A stretch of DNA of 64,000 nt from Candidatus Methanosphaera massiliense (GTDB lineage Archaea; Methanobacteriota; Methanobacteria; Methanobacteriales; Methanobacteriaceae). Each line of letters opens with the position of its first letter. Positions within the stretch are counted from its first letter, which is position 1. Below the pieces are notes generated by a model that did no database searches, was not told the DNA's origin, and saw nothing but the letters and a program-made list of their open reading frames with translations. Location of the stretch: the NCBI RefSeq assembly GCF_028890305.1, contig NZ_JARBXM010000001.1, positions 1,530,501-1,594,500 of the forward strand. The letters are read 5' to 3'. Below are positions 56,635 through 64,000 of this stretch, in pieces. The position numbers and the translations under genes were made by a program.

Positions 56635-58032
56635 TTATTCTTTTAAAAAGTTTTCCATATTTTTAATTGCTTCTTCAACAGCTTCAGGTGCACATCCGCC
56701 TCTAACAGTTCTTGATTTAACATTTTTAAGTGGATCAAGTGCTTGTCTTACTAAATCTTCACCTAAATCTATTGGTTCACCTGTAACCTCAACAGATACC
56801 TTATTAACATAATCATTATCAATGTCTTTCGTTGTGATATTATCAGCTATAGCCTCTGATACTATTCTACCTACTATTCTATGAGCTGTTCTGAATGGAA
56901 GCTCTTTTTCTCTAACCATAACATCAGCTAATTCTGTTGCTGTAGCAAAGTTTGCACCAGCTAATTCCTCTGTCCTATCCTTATTAATTGTTAATGTACT
57001 TAACATTCCATGTACAATTCCCAGAATATCATTAGTATTATCAATAGCATTCCATAAGTGCGGAGTTACTTCCTGTAAATCCCTATTATAACTATGAGGA
57101 ATACCTTTAATCATTGATAGGACTGTCATTAACTCACCATAAGCTATTGTGCTTTTACCACGTGCTAACTCTGCTATATCAGGATTCTTCTTCTGTGGCA
57201 TTATTGATGATGTTGAAGAATATTGATTTGAACATTCAACCATTCTAAATTCATAACTACTCCATATTACAATTTCATCAGAGATTTTTCCTAGTGTTGT
57301 TGATAACATTGCATAGTCAAATATTGCTTCTGCTGCAAAATCTCTGCTGCTTACTCCATCAATACTATTATCCATTACCTGACTAAATCCTAGTAGCTGT
57401 GCTGTTCTTTCACGGTTTATTGGAAAGCCTGTTGTGGTTAATGCTGCTGATCCTAATGGACTCATATCTACTCTTTTATATGTATCCATTAATCTTTCAC
57501 AGTCTCTTCTTAGTTCATTAGCATATGCCATTAGATGATGTCCAAATGTTGTTGGCTGTGCATGTTGAAGGTGGGTATATGCTATAAATAATGTATGAGT
57601 ATTTTCTTTTGCCATTTCTACAATAGTTTTTATGAAGGCTTTAATGTTATTTATAGTATTTTCTATTTCATCTTTTAAGGTTAATCTGATATCTGTACAT
57701 ACCTGGTCATTTCTACTTTTTGCTGTGTGCATAAATCCTGCTTCTGGACCAATTTCATTTGTTACATAATCCTCTAATGCCATATGAATATCTTCAAATG
57801 ATGGGTTAAGATCTAATGCATCTATTCCTTCTTCTTCTAGTTTATCTAATGCTTTTAGTATCTTTTTTCCAGATTCCTCAGGTATGATTTTCTCTTCTAT
57901 GAGCATTGTTGTATGTGCCCTGTTACATTTAATATCTGCTTCAAATATTCGTTTATCAAATTCTATTGATGATGAAAATGCTGCGGCGTCATCAGTCATT
58001 TGTCCATCAAAACGTCCTGCTCTAAGATCCAT
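56635..58032 (-). CDS. argH: Argininosuccinate lyase
   Basis: ArgH releases arginine and fumarate from argininosuccinate. The 465 residues show [20 protein letters not shown] (about 7-26), [16 protein letters not shown] (about 102-117), [20 protein letters not shown] (about 152-171) and the signature GSSxMPQKKNP, here [19 protein letters not shown] (about 273-291) with the flexible serine loop. The length is normal. It stands alone on the minus strand. Confidence 0.96.
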   Translation of the reverse strand: MDLRAGRFDGQMTDDAAAFSSSIEFDKRIFEADIKCNRAHTTMLIEEKIIPEESGKKILKALDKLEEEGIDALDLNPSFEDIHMALEDYVTNEIGPEAGFMHTAKSRNDQVCTDIRLTLKDEIENTINNIKAFIKTIVEMAKENTHTLFIAYTHLQHAQPTTFGHHLMAYANELRRDCERLMDTYKRVDMSPLGSAALTTTGFPINRERTAQLLGFSQVMDNSIDGVSSRDFAAEAIFDYAMLSTTLGKISDEIVIWSSYEFRMVECSNQYSSTSSIMPQKKNPDIAELARGKSTIAYGELMTVLSMIKGIPHSYNRDLQEVTPHLWNAIDNTNDILGIVHGMLSTLTINKDRTEELAGANFATATELADVMVREKELPFRTAHRIVGRIVSEAIADNITTKDIDNDYVNKVSVEVTGEPIDLGEDLVRQALDPLKNVKSRTVRGGCAPEAVEEAIKNMENFLKE

Positions 58033-58133
58033 GTTATCAACTTCCTATAATTATTTAATATAAGGTTATATTATTCCCTTTTGTTATGTATATATTTATA
58101 AAATCTAATTATTTTATGTTACGGCGAGTTTAC

Positions 58134-58850
58134 TTATATCTTAAAACTGCATTCATATTCATAGCCGTCAATCTTTTTATTTTCTTTACAGTTAATGAAT
58201 TCAAAGGTATCCTTATTTGTAAGATACATGTGTGCTAATGATATTCCTATGTCCACCTTATTAAATTTATCCATGAACTTTCTTCTGATGATATTATTTT
58301 TTCGACGATATACATGGTATATGTCATTATCATGAGTGAAGTACCATGGCTGACTGTTTGAAGCTGATGGAGCATACTGTGCTGGTTTTAGTTTTTCATC
58401 GTTGATATCTGAAATATCATTTAATGATAATCTGTTAAATTCAGATAATTCTCTGTATGGAGTTGTCCTTACTTTTCCAAATCCTATTAATATAATAAAT
58501 TTCTGGGAATCTTTCTGGACACTGGATTTTACTTTTCCTAATCCAATCCAACATGAGCCTAAACCAATACTTTGAAGATATAAATCAAGTTGTTGATACA
58601 TGAATCCACTGTTTTCAAGATAATATTCTTTTTCTTCAGAGAATATTGCTACATAGTAAGGTGCTCTCCAATTAAGTAGTAATGTTACCTGACTATTATC
58701 TACTATTTCATAACTAGTCTTGATACCTGGTACGAGTGGTTTTAAATTATCTGCAAAGTTAGTAATAGACTCCATTATATCAGAGCTTATTTTCTCATCG
58801 GTAAAATCACGAGATGAACGACGTTTATATATAATATCTGTTAAATCCAT
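58134..58850 (-). CDS. Nitroreductase-family protein
   Basis: This protein of the flavin nitroreductase family has an N-terminal RRSSRDFTDEKIS motif (about 9-21), GLGSCWIGLGKVK (about 93-105) and a second nitroreductase-like part LKPAQYAPSASNSQPWYF (about 154-171), in the TM1586-like arrangement where the sequence is circularly arranged. Substrate is unknown. ATG 58850 (MDLTDIIYKRRSS) is chosen; GTGAT just upstream may be its ribosome-binding site, while a GTG at 58859 would overlap it. Length 238 residues. Confidence 0.83.
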   Translation of the reverse strand: MDLTDIIYKRRSSRDFTDEKISSDIMESITNFADNLKPLVPGIKTSYEIVDNSQVTLLLNWRAPYYVAIFSEEKEYYLENSGFMYQQLDLYLQSIGLGSCWIGLGKVKSSVQKDSQKFIILIGFGKVRTTPYRELSEFNRLSLNDISDINDEKLKPAQYAPSASNSQPWYFTHDNDIYHVYRRKNNIIRRKFMDKFNKVDIGISLAHMYLTNKDTFEFINCKENKKIDGYEYECSFKI

Positions 58851-59078
58851 GATAATCACGTTAATTATTATTATTTAGTTAATATATTTATGAATATGAA
58901 TTATTAAAACTTTTATAAAAAGATAAAAATCAACAGATAAATAAAATTGCAATTTGATAATTAAAAATAATATAAAAAGTGGGTGGAGAAAAATTTTTAA
59001 ATATATGTTTTATGTATTTTTAGATTCGTGTTTCGGATTCGTGTTTCTATAAAATATTATGTAATTCATAATATATAT

Positions 59079-59234
59079 TTATTCATTTTTCCATTGTGTG
59101 TATCCACAACGACCACATGCATATCTGTCACCATGGTCTGCCATGAAGATACCATGTGAACATCTTACACATTCAGGATTTTTTCTTATAAGTTTACCAT
59201 CTTTTACTTCATATAATTCATATTTTTTTGACAT
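59079..59234 (-). CDS. rps27ae: 30S ribosomal protein S27ae
   Basis: This 51-residue zinc-ribbon ribosomal protein shows [20 protein letters not shown] and [17 protein letters not shown], with the four cysteines C22, C25, C40 and C43. It is short and easily missed. It is the last gene of the operon, 26 bases after S24e, and the Kae1 gene often found next in archaea is not present. Confidence 0.95.
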   Translation of the reverse strand: MSKKYELYEVKDGKLIRKNPECVRCSHGIFMADHGDRYACGRCGYTQWKNE

Positions 59235-59260
59235 TATAATCAATCCTCTTGTTGTAGTAT

Positions 59261-59578
59261 TTATTCTGCATCTTCTGTTTCTTCTGCAGGTTCTTCTTCA
59301 GGTTCTTCATTCTTTGCTATTACTGATTTAGTTTCAATTTCATTTAATTTTTCAACGGAATCATAAACTTTAGCTAATCCAACTGCTGTTGTAACTCCGT
59401 AACTAGGCTTCATGCTGTCCACCACGAGGAGATCGTTGGATGAGTCTTCTAATGCAACAAGTTTATGTTTTACATCTAATATCTTAGGTGTTCCTTCTGC
59501 AGGATATTCACATTCAAATTTAATTTCAGTCCTATTTAATAATGGGTTTTCTTTTCTTTCAATGATTTTAATTTCCAT
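59261..59578 (-). CDS. rps24e: 30S ribosomal protein S24e
   Basis: This archaeal/eukaryotic small-subunit protein has 105 residues. Seen: [20 protein letters not shown] (about 7-26), [40 protein letters not shown] and an acidic tail of E, P and T (about 91-105). It lies 7 bases after DUF359 and upstream of S27ae. Confidence 0.96.
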   Translation of the reverse strand: MEIKIIERKENPLLNRTEIKFECEYPAEGTPKILDVKHKLVALEDSSNDLLVVDSMKPSYGVTTAVGLAKVYDSVEKLNEIETKSVIAKNEEPEEEPAEETEDAE

Positions 59579-59585
59579 ATTATCG

Positions 59586-60095
59586 TTATTCCTTAATTAA
59601 TTGTTTATAATATTCAAGAGCCTGATTATAGGCTTCATTAACTTTAACCAAAACAACACCTTCTTTAGGTTGTCCGTAAAGAATCATGGTATCTTTTGGT
59701 GCATTTAATATGCAGGGTAGCACTGCTAAATCTTCTTCACCCTCTACTACTATGATAACAGGATTATCACTTGTAGCATGGTTTATTGAATCAATTAATA
59801 CATCAATTAATTCATCAGTTATTACACCTGCTGGATTATTAACATGTTTAATGTTATCAGTATGATTTAATTCATTCTGTACAGGATGTCTTTCAATTTT
59901 ATTATCAACTATACATATCTGCGGCTGTAAATTATTATCCACAAGATTCCTAGTTGTGACATCACCTATACCAATTATAAGTTTATTTTCGGATAATTGT
60001 TCTTGTAGTGGATTTTCAATTAAATTGATAGACTTGTGCAATTCACCTAATGGTTTTTTTAATTCTTTTCTTAAAAATTTTGGTAGTTTAAGCAC
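59586..60095 (-). CDS. GTP-dependent dephospho-CoA kinase (DUF359)
   Basis: This archaeal enzyme of the DUF359 family phosphorylates dephospho-CoA with GTP to finish coenzyme A synthesis. The 169 residues show IIGIGDVTTRNLVDNNLQP (about 40-58), CIVDNKIER (about 61-69), NPAGVITDELIDVL and IIVVEGEEDLAVLPCILNAP (about 113-132), the conserved family stretches. It lies between Spt4 and S24e, as in many euryarchaea. With the phosphopantothenate synthetase at 4541 it gives two steps of archaeal CoA synthesis in the window. Confidence 0.93.
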   Translation of the reverse strand: MLKLPKFLRKELKKPLGELHKSINLIENPLQEQLSENKLIIGIGDVTTRNLVDNNLQPQICIVDNKIERHPVQNELNHTDNIKHVNNPAGVITDELIDVLIDSINHATSDNPVIIVVEGEEDLAVLPCILNAPKDTMILYGQPKEGVVLVKVNEAYNQALEYYKQLIKE

Positions 60096-60113
60096 AATTA
60101 ATCTCCTTATTAT

Positions 60114-60299
60114 TTACTCTCTGACTTTTAATGCATATCTTCCAGGAATATTAATGTTTAATTCCTTTGCAAGATCTGATTCATCAGGATCAATCACTAC
60201 TATTAATCCAGTCCAATTATCTGATGTATTTGTACCACATACTGGACAAACTTTGTCGAATGTAACACGTTTACATCTTGGACATGCTCTTTCAGCCAT
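60114..60299 (-). CDS. spt4: Transcription elongation factor Spt4 (RNA polymerase subunit E'')
   Basis: This 61-residue zinc protein pairs with Spt5 to keep RNA polymerase processive. It has the zinc ribbon ACPRCKRVTFDKVCPVCGT (about 5-23) and WTGLIVVIDPDESDLAKEL, matching the family. It starts 18 bases after the Rpo7 stop, as usual. Confidence 0.94.
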   Translation of the reverse strand: MAERACPRCKRVTFDKVCPVCGTNTSDNWTGLIVVIDPDESDLAKELNINIPGRYALKVRE

Positions 60300-60317
60300 G
60301 GTAATTCTCCTTAAATA

Positions 60318-60878
60318 TTAATTTTTGTTATTTTTCATTTTTTCTTCTTCAATCCATTCGAAACGACCAAGTCCTGGTTGTCTCATGGTTAATCCTATTT
60401 TACAATCTTTTGTAGAATTACCTTTTAAACTTAATGCTACTATTCTTGCACGAACAAAGTCGGTTTCATCTAAGGATTTATTAGATTCTTTAGCTAGTAA
60501 AGCTCCACGTTTTACATCATAGTTTATGTAATCATTAGTAATCTGTGAAACGTGTACTAATCCATCCATTGGACCAATTCTTACAAAAGCACCGAATTCG
60601 ATTATTTCAATAACTTCTCCATCAATTACTTCATGTAACATTGGTTTATAGAATAATGCATCAAATTTTATATGATAAAATGCTGACCCATCACCAATTA
60701 CAACTTTTCCTTGATTATGTTCAAGTACGTCTGTGACCATTATTAATATACCTAATTTTTTATCTAGTTTACCTACATATTTTCTATTAAGTATTTTAGC
60801 AGCCACTTCTTCTAGTGGTTGATCAAACATGTTAGGTGGTACTCTTACTGTATCTTCAATAGTTGCTATTTCGTACAT
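60318..60878 (-). CDS. rpoE: DNA-directed RNA polymerase subunit E' (Rpo7)
   Basis: This is the stalk subunit of archaeal RNA polymerase homologous to eukaryotic Rpb7. The 186 residues have the N-terminal tip domain ([20 protein letters not shown]) and an S1 RNA-binding domain ([32 protein letters not shown], about 86-120). The partner Rpo4 gene is not in view. Spt4 follows. Confidence 0.95.
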   Translation of the reverse strand: MYEIATIEDTVRVPPNMFDQPLEEVAAKILNRKYVGKLDKKLGILIMVTDVLEHNQGKVVIGDGSAFYHIKFDALFYKPMLHEVIDGEVIEIIEFGAFVRIGPMDGLVHVSQITNDYINYDVKRGALLAKESNKSLDETDFVRARIVALSLKGNSTKDCKIGLTMRQPGLGRFEWIEEEKMKNNKN

Positions 60879-60938
60879 TTAATACCCTCATTTTGGCTTA
60901 TTTTTTCTTATTTAATTCTATAATATATTTAAACTTAT

Positions 60939-61325
60939 TTAGTTATCATCGGTAGAGTTTCGTTTTATATAACCATCTACTTCTAGAAATCTGTGTTGTC
61001 TTAGATATATAACAGTTATTCCTCTTTTTCTTGCTCTTTTACGAAGAATTCTATCATTTGTACATAGAACATCATTATCTGTACAGTAATCTAGTAATAG
61101 ATTATCTACATGATCTGTTTTCTTTATATATACATTTTTGAAAGGTTCGTTACATGCAATCTTGTATGCAACTGATGCTGCTATCTTATCCTTTCCTTTA
61201 GATTTCTTTTTGAGTTTGGCCAATTCATCTATGACAAGTGATGGTACAATTAAATCATAATATGATGGTAGTAGATTCTTCAAATCAGTGACTACATCAA
61301 CATCTAATTGAATCATCATCATCAA
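60939..61325 (-). CDS. PIN-domain protein (Fcf1/VapC9-like), N-terminus in another frame
   Basis: This is a PIN-type RNase-like domain, seen in IVPSLVIDELAKLKKKSKGK (about 26-45), CTDNDVLCTNDRILRKRARK (acidic residues at about 81-90) and VIYLRQHRFLEV. Its TTG/ATG starts (61325, 61322...) omit the first catalytic Asp. Reading upstream in the other frame from ATG 61366 gives [14 protein letters not shown] and then TGA; joining the frames gives VVDTNFLMMMIQLDVD, exactly the normal family start. The shift lies at a run of five T (61324-61328). As written, the downstream frame lacks a key residue. The upstream ATG lies inside the aIF2-gamma gene. Confidence 0.82.
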   Translation of the reverse strand: MMMMIQLDVDVVTDLKNLLPSYYDLIVPSLVIDELAKLKKKSKGKDKIAASVAYKIACNEPFKNVYIKKTDHVDNLLLDYCTDNDVLCTNDRILRKRARKRGITVIYLRQHRFLEVDGYIKRNSTDDN

Positions 61326-61346
61326 AAATTTGTATCAACAACTGCT

Positions 61347-62576
61347 CTATTTTGTGATGATACCATAACCAATAAGCCTCCATCTGGCTCCTACACGACG
61401 ACTTAATGCTACGCGCTGTCCTTCCTCTGCACATACTGGTAGTTTTAGATTAACGTCAACAATATCTCCTCTTGCACTTGTAACAAGTCCGACAGTTGTG
61501 GTTGTACCAATATTTATCATTAAGTTTTCAGAGGAATGTATAGGTTCTACCTTTGTTTCATCCTTAGTACCTACTACACGATCAAGTAAATGAGTTTTCA
61601 TTGTAAATCCTTGAATCGTTGGTGGTAGTGTTCCAGGTTTTCCAGCTATGGAACCTGATAATGAATCTGCTTTGGTTAATGCTGGATCTAATAGTAAAGC
61701 TACACCAATTAAACCTCCAGGACCTACTTCATCAACAAAGTTATCTGCTGCTTCTAGTCCTGTGATAGTTGATGTTAAACTTCTCCACTCAGATTTTCCT
61801 TTGTGCTTTACTTGGATTCCAGGTTTAATCTCAATTTCTTCTCCAACTTTGAGTTTTCCCTGTACTAGTGATCCTCCAATGATTCCACCATTAATTTTCT
61901 TTGGGTGTGTACCTGGCTTATTTATATCAAATGATCTTGCTACATATAATTTAGGATTTTTACGTAGTGATCTTCTTGGTGTTTTAATATATTTCTGAAT
62001 AGTTTCAATTAATATATCAATGTTAGCACCTTGTTGAGCTGATATAGGTATTATAGGTACTCCTTCAGCACATGTTCCTTTTACAAATTCTTTGATTTCA
62101 TAGTAGTTTTCTATTGCCTTCTCTTTAGGTACAGTATCAATTTTATTCTGGACAACAATAACATTTTTAACACCAATTACATCTAAAGCCATTAAATGTT
62201 CTTTAGTTTGTGGCTGTGGACAATGTTCATTAGCTCCTATTACAAGGATAGCTCCATCCATTATTGCTGCACCTGAAAGCATTGTTGCCATCAAAGTTTC
62301 GTGTCCTGGTGAATCTACAAATGATACTTTTCTAAGTACCTCTGTTTTAGAACCGCAGTGTTCACAAGTTTCTTTTGTAGTGTAACATTGAGGTGCTTCA
62401 CATTCAGTACATTTTCTGAATGTTATATCAGCATAACCTAACCTAATTGAAATACCTCTTTTTGCTTCTTCACTGTGTGTATCAGTCCATATTCCAGATA
62501 AGGCCTTGGTTAATGTTGTTTTACCATGATCAACGTGACCTACTAATCCAATATTTATCTCGGATTGTACTTTCAT
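61347..62576 (-). CDS. eif2g: Translation initiation factor 2 subunit gamma
   Basis: This is the GTPase that carries initiator tRNA to the archaeal small subunit. The 409 residues have the G-domain [16 protein letters not shown] (about 13-28), switch [11 protein letters not shown], a zinc knuckle [20 protein letters not shown] (about 56-75), DSPGHE, NKID, and two beta-barrel domains. The length is normal. It lies after S6e, as in other archaea. Confidence 0.97.
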   Translation of the reverse strand: MKVQSEINIGLVGHVDHGKTTLTKALSGIWTDTHSEEAKRGISIRLGYADITFRKCTECEAPQCYTTKETCEHCGSKTEVLRKVSFVDSPGHETLMATMLSGAAIMDGAILVIGANEHCPQPQTKEHLMALDVIGVKNVIVVQNKIDTVPKEKAIENYYEIKEFVKGTCAEGVPIIPISAQQGANIDILIETIQKYIKTPRRSLRKNPKLYVARSFDINKPGTHPKKINGGIIGGSLVQGKLKVGEEIEIKPGIQVKHKGKSEWRSLTSTITGLEAADNFVDEVGPGGLIGVALLLDPALTKADSLSGSIAGKPGTLPPTIQGFTMKTHLLDRVVGTKDETKVEPIHSSENLMINIGTTTTVGLVTSARGDIVDVNLKLPVCAEEGQRVALSRRVGARWRLIGYGIITK

Positions 62577-62632
62577 AAGTTACACCTCCATAGTATAGAT
62601 ATTCTATTAATTATGATTAATTAATAGTGTAC

Positions 62633-63025
62633 CTATTCTTCTTGTTCTTCTTCTGGTTCTGCAAAGATTTCAGTTAGTGTTTGTTCTCCTCTTTCTGAAA
62701 CTTTAACATTGATTTGTGAGATATCATCAGCAATTGTGTTTCCACGTACTGTTTTTCTTCTTCTTAATCCTTTTACTTGTGGTTTAAATCCTGTTCCTTC
62801 ACTTACAAGACTTTTGAATCTTCTGGTTCCATCTACATCTGCTTTCATTGGGAAACCGTTTTTGTCAGATCCACCAGTAATTCTTAATTTGTAACCTTTT
62901 AATCCAAGAACTCCACCGTTGAATTCTTCTCCAATTTTAAGTCCGTTTACAACTTTTGCATCTTTATCATCTAACTCTAATTGGTAGGTTACATCTTCAT
63001 CTGATACTACTACTTTGTATACCAT
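62633..63025 (-). CDS. rps6e: 30S ribosomal protein S6e
   Basis: This archaeal/eukaryotic small-subunit protein has 130 residues. Seen: GGVLGLKGYKLRITGGSDKN (about 38-57), FPMKADVDGTRRFKSLVSEG (about 59-78) and LRRRKTVRGNTIADDISQIN, the family core. It has the acidic tail typical of archaeal S6e rather than the phosphorylated eukaryotic tail. GGAGACATAGA precedes the ATG. Confidence 0.96.
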   Translation of the reverse strand: MVYKVVVSDEDVTYQLELDDKDAKVVNGLKIGEEFNGGVLGLKGYKLRITGGSDKNGFPMKADVDGTRRFKSLVSEGTGFKPQVKGLRRRKTVRGNTIADDISQINVKVSERGEQTLTEIFAEPEEEQEE

Positions 63026-63106
63026 TCTATGTCTCCTTTTAATTTTTTATGTTTTAGTAAGTTTCTTTTCTAATAATATTTAAATCTACTGCGTCATCTT
63101 ATTGAT

Positions 63107-64000
63107 TTAGTAGAAATCTTCATACTCATCTTCATCTAAAGTGTCAAGTTCGCTCCAATCAGTTCTTATTATACCCCAGTTAGGGTCTTCAGTATTTTGT
63201 TTGATTTCCTTGAGCTCATCTAATGTAAGTATTTCGTCATCCAATAGTTTGTCTCCAAACTCATCTTCTAATGCAAATAGATTTCTTTCAGACATGTCCA
63301 CGTATAGTACATCGCCTTCTTCAAAGTCTTTTTCAAATACTGCACCACCTATTGCCATTGCAACTTGGGAACCTCTTGAAACTTTTTGAAGACTTTCTCC
63401 ATTGTCTTCCATACTTTCTACTACACCTACTTCATGACCTTTCTCATTAATGAGTGTTACTCCTCTTTCAATAATACCGGACATAACTTCTATTCCAGCT
63501 ATAGCAGGTTTACTATGTCTGAATACTAGTTTTGGTATTATTCTTATCTTGGATGGACGTACGATTTCGTTGAGTCTTTGTTTTTTCTGACGTTCTTTAG
63601 CCGTCTCTATCCAGTGCATGTAATCTTCTGTTAATTGATAAATTACACTGTCTCTGAATACTATAACTTCCTGATCATTATTCAATTCTTCCTCTGCTGA
63701 TGGTAGTATGTTAACATTAAATGCTATAACTACACCATACTTCTCATCTTCCTCAGCCATTATTGATGCATTAATTATATCCCTACGGGAAATGTCACCG
63801 ATTTCTGCTGATTTTATAGGTATGTCCTTTTGATCAAGAATATTAATGAGTGCTTCTAGAGAACCAAGTGTGTCTGCTTTTACTATTATACCAACATCAT
63901 TTGTTTGTATTCTTATATTATCTACTTCTGATAGTAATTCATCCTCAATACCTAATTTTTCATCATTAACTACTCTTAATGGTGAACCAGATACAACATC
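63107..64000 (-). CDS. infB: Translation initiation factor IF-2 / aIF5B, C-terminal part (cut by window edge)
   Basis: The frame is open to the window end and gives the C-terminal half of aIF5B, the ribosome-subunit-joining GTPase: [20 protein letters not shown] (typical IF-2 domain), [31 protein letters not shown], and the domain IV region [20 protein letters not shown] and RGSQVAMAI. The ATG at 63760 is internal, not the true start. The N-terminal GTPase domain lies beyond 64000. It heads the operon with S6e and aIF2-gamma. Confidence 0.95.
   Translation of the reverse strand, partial: DVVSGSPLRVVNDEKLGIEDELLSEVDNIRIQTNDVGIIVKADTLGSLEALINILDQKDIPIKSAEIGDISRRDIINASIMAEEDEKYGVVIAFNVNILPSAEEELNNDQEVIVFRDSVIYQLTEDYMHWIETAKERQKKQRLNEIVRPSKIRIIPKLVFRHSKPAIAGIEVMSGIIERGVTLINEKGHEVGVVESMEDNGESLQKVSRGSQVAMAIGGAVFEKDFEEGDVLYVDMSERNLFALEDEFGDKLLDDEILTLDELKEIKQNTEDPNWGIIRTDWSELDTLDEDEYEDFY

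Overview
The window is archaeal chromosome from a methanogen of the order Methanobacteriales, most likely the genus Methanosphaera. The evidence is a strongly A+T-rich sequence with TTA/ATA/AGA-rich codon use, archaeal information genes (aIF2-gamma, aIF5B, aIF6, Rpo7, Spt4, L39e, L31e, L18a/LX, S19e, S24e, S27ae, S6e, PDCD5, prefoldin alpha, RNase P Rpp21, a histone), archaeal CoA enzymes (phosphopantothenate synthetase, GTP-dependent dephospho-CoA kinase), HMG-CoA reductase for isoprenoid lipids, a MurT-like ligase that fits a pseudomurein wall, and bacterial-type UvrABC.

Layout. 1-4440: partial flavodoxin-like gene, a frameshifted Mur ligase, and secF-secD. 4541-7112: phosphopantothenate synthetase, a UPF0200 kinase-like gene whose basic tail overprints the start of a UPF0201 gene, and Dph6. 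7261-14703: unknown membrane proteins, an M42 peptidase, a Yip1-like/GGxN-repeat pair, and three tandem copies of an uncharacterised domain (the first fused to a flavodoxin-like FMN domain), followed by a QueG-like ferredoxin protein. 14700-21510: uvrC, divergent from uvrB-uvrA. 21676-30527: an MBL-fold hydrolase, tRNA-Thr(CGT), the aroD-unknown-aroC operon, an unknown gene, sucD, hmgA, a VIT-type transporter and small or membrane proteins. 30621-30815: a strong promoter followed by a structured region that I propose is an unannotated ncRNA. 31004-39299: thrC, a Fap7-type kinase and the conserved archaeal cluster rnp4-YhbY-S19e-PDCD5-PP-loop-L39e-L31e / aIF6-LX-prefoldin, then ftsY. 39467-46835: a methyltransferase, a secreted beta-domain protein with a membrane partner and a decayed second copy of that pair, a DUF368 transporter, and dUTPase plus a TPP enzyme. 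46981-58859: an MBL-fold hydrolase, a radical SAM/SPASM enzyme next to RLI/ABCE1, the histone, two tandem GT39-like membrane glycosyltransferases, a KH/PP-loop enzyme, argH and a nitroreductase. 59079-64000: a minus-strand translation/transcription operon from aIF5B (cut by the window edge) through S6e, aIF2-gamma, a PIN-domain gene, Rpo7, Spt4, DUF359 and S24e to S27ae.

The genes are mostly housekeeping; no phage, insertion sequence or CRISPR was seen. The most unusual items are the overprinted UPF0200/UPF0201 pair, the PIN gene whose catalytic start lies in the -1 frame next to an AAATTTT-TGA string, the 157-nt ncRNA candidate, the tandem three-copy domain with palindromic control sites, and the duplicated, decaying secreted/membrane pair.
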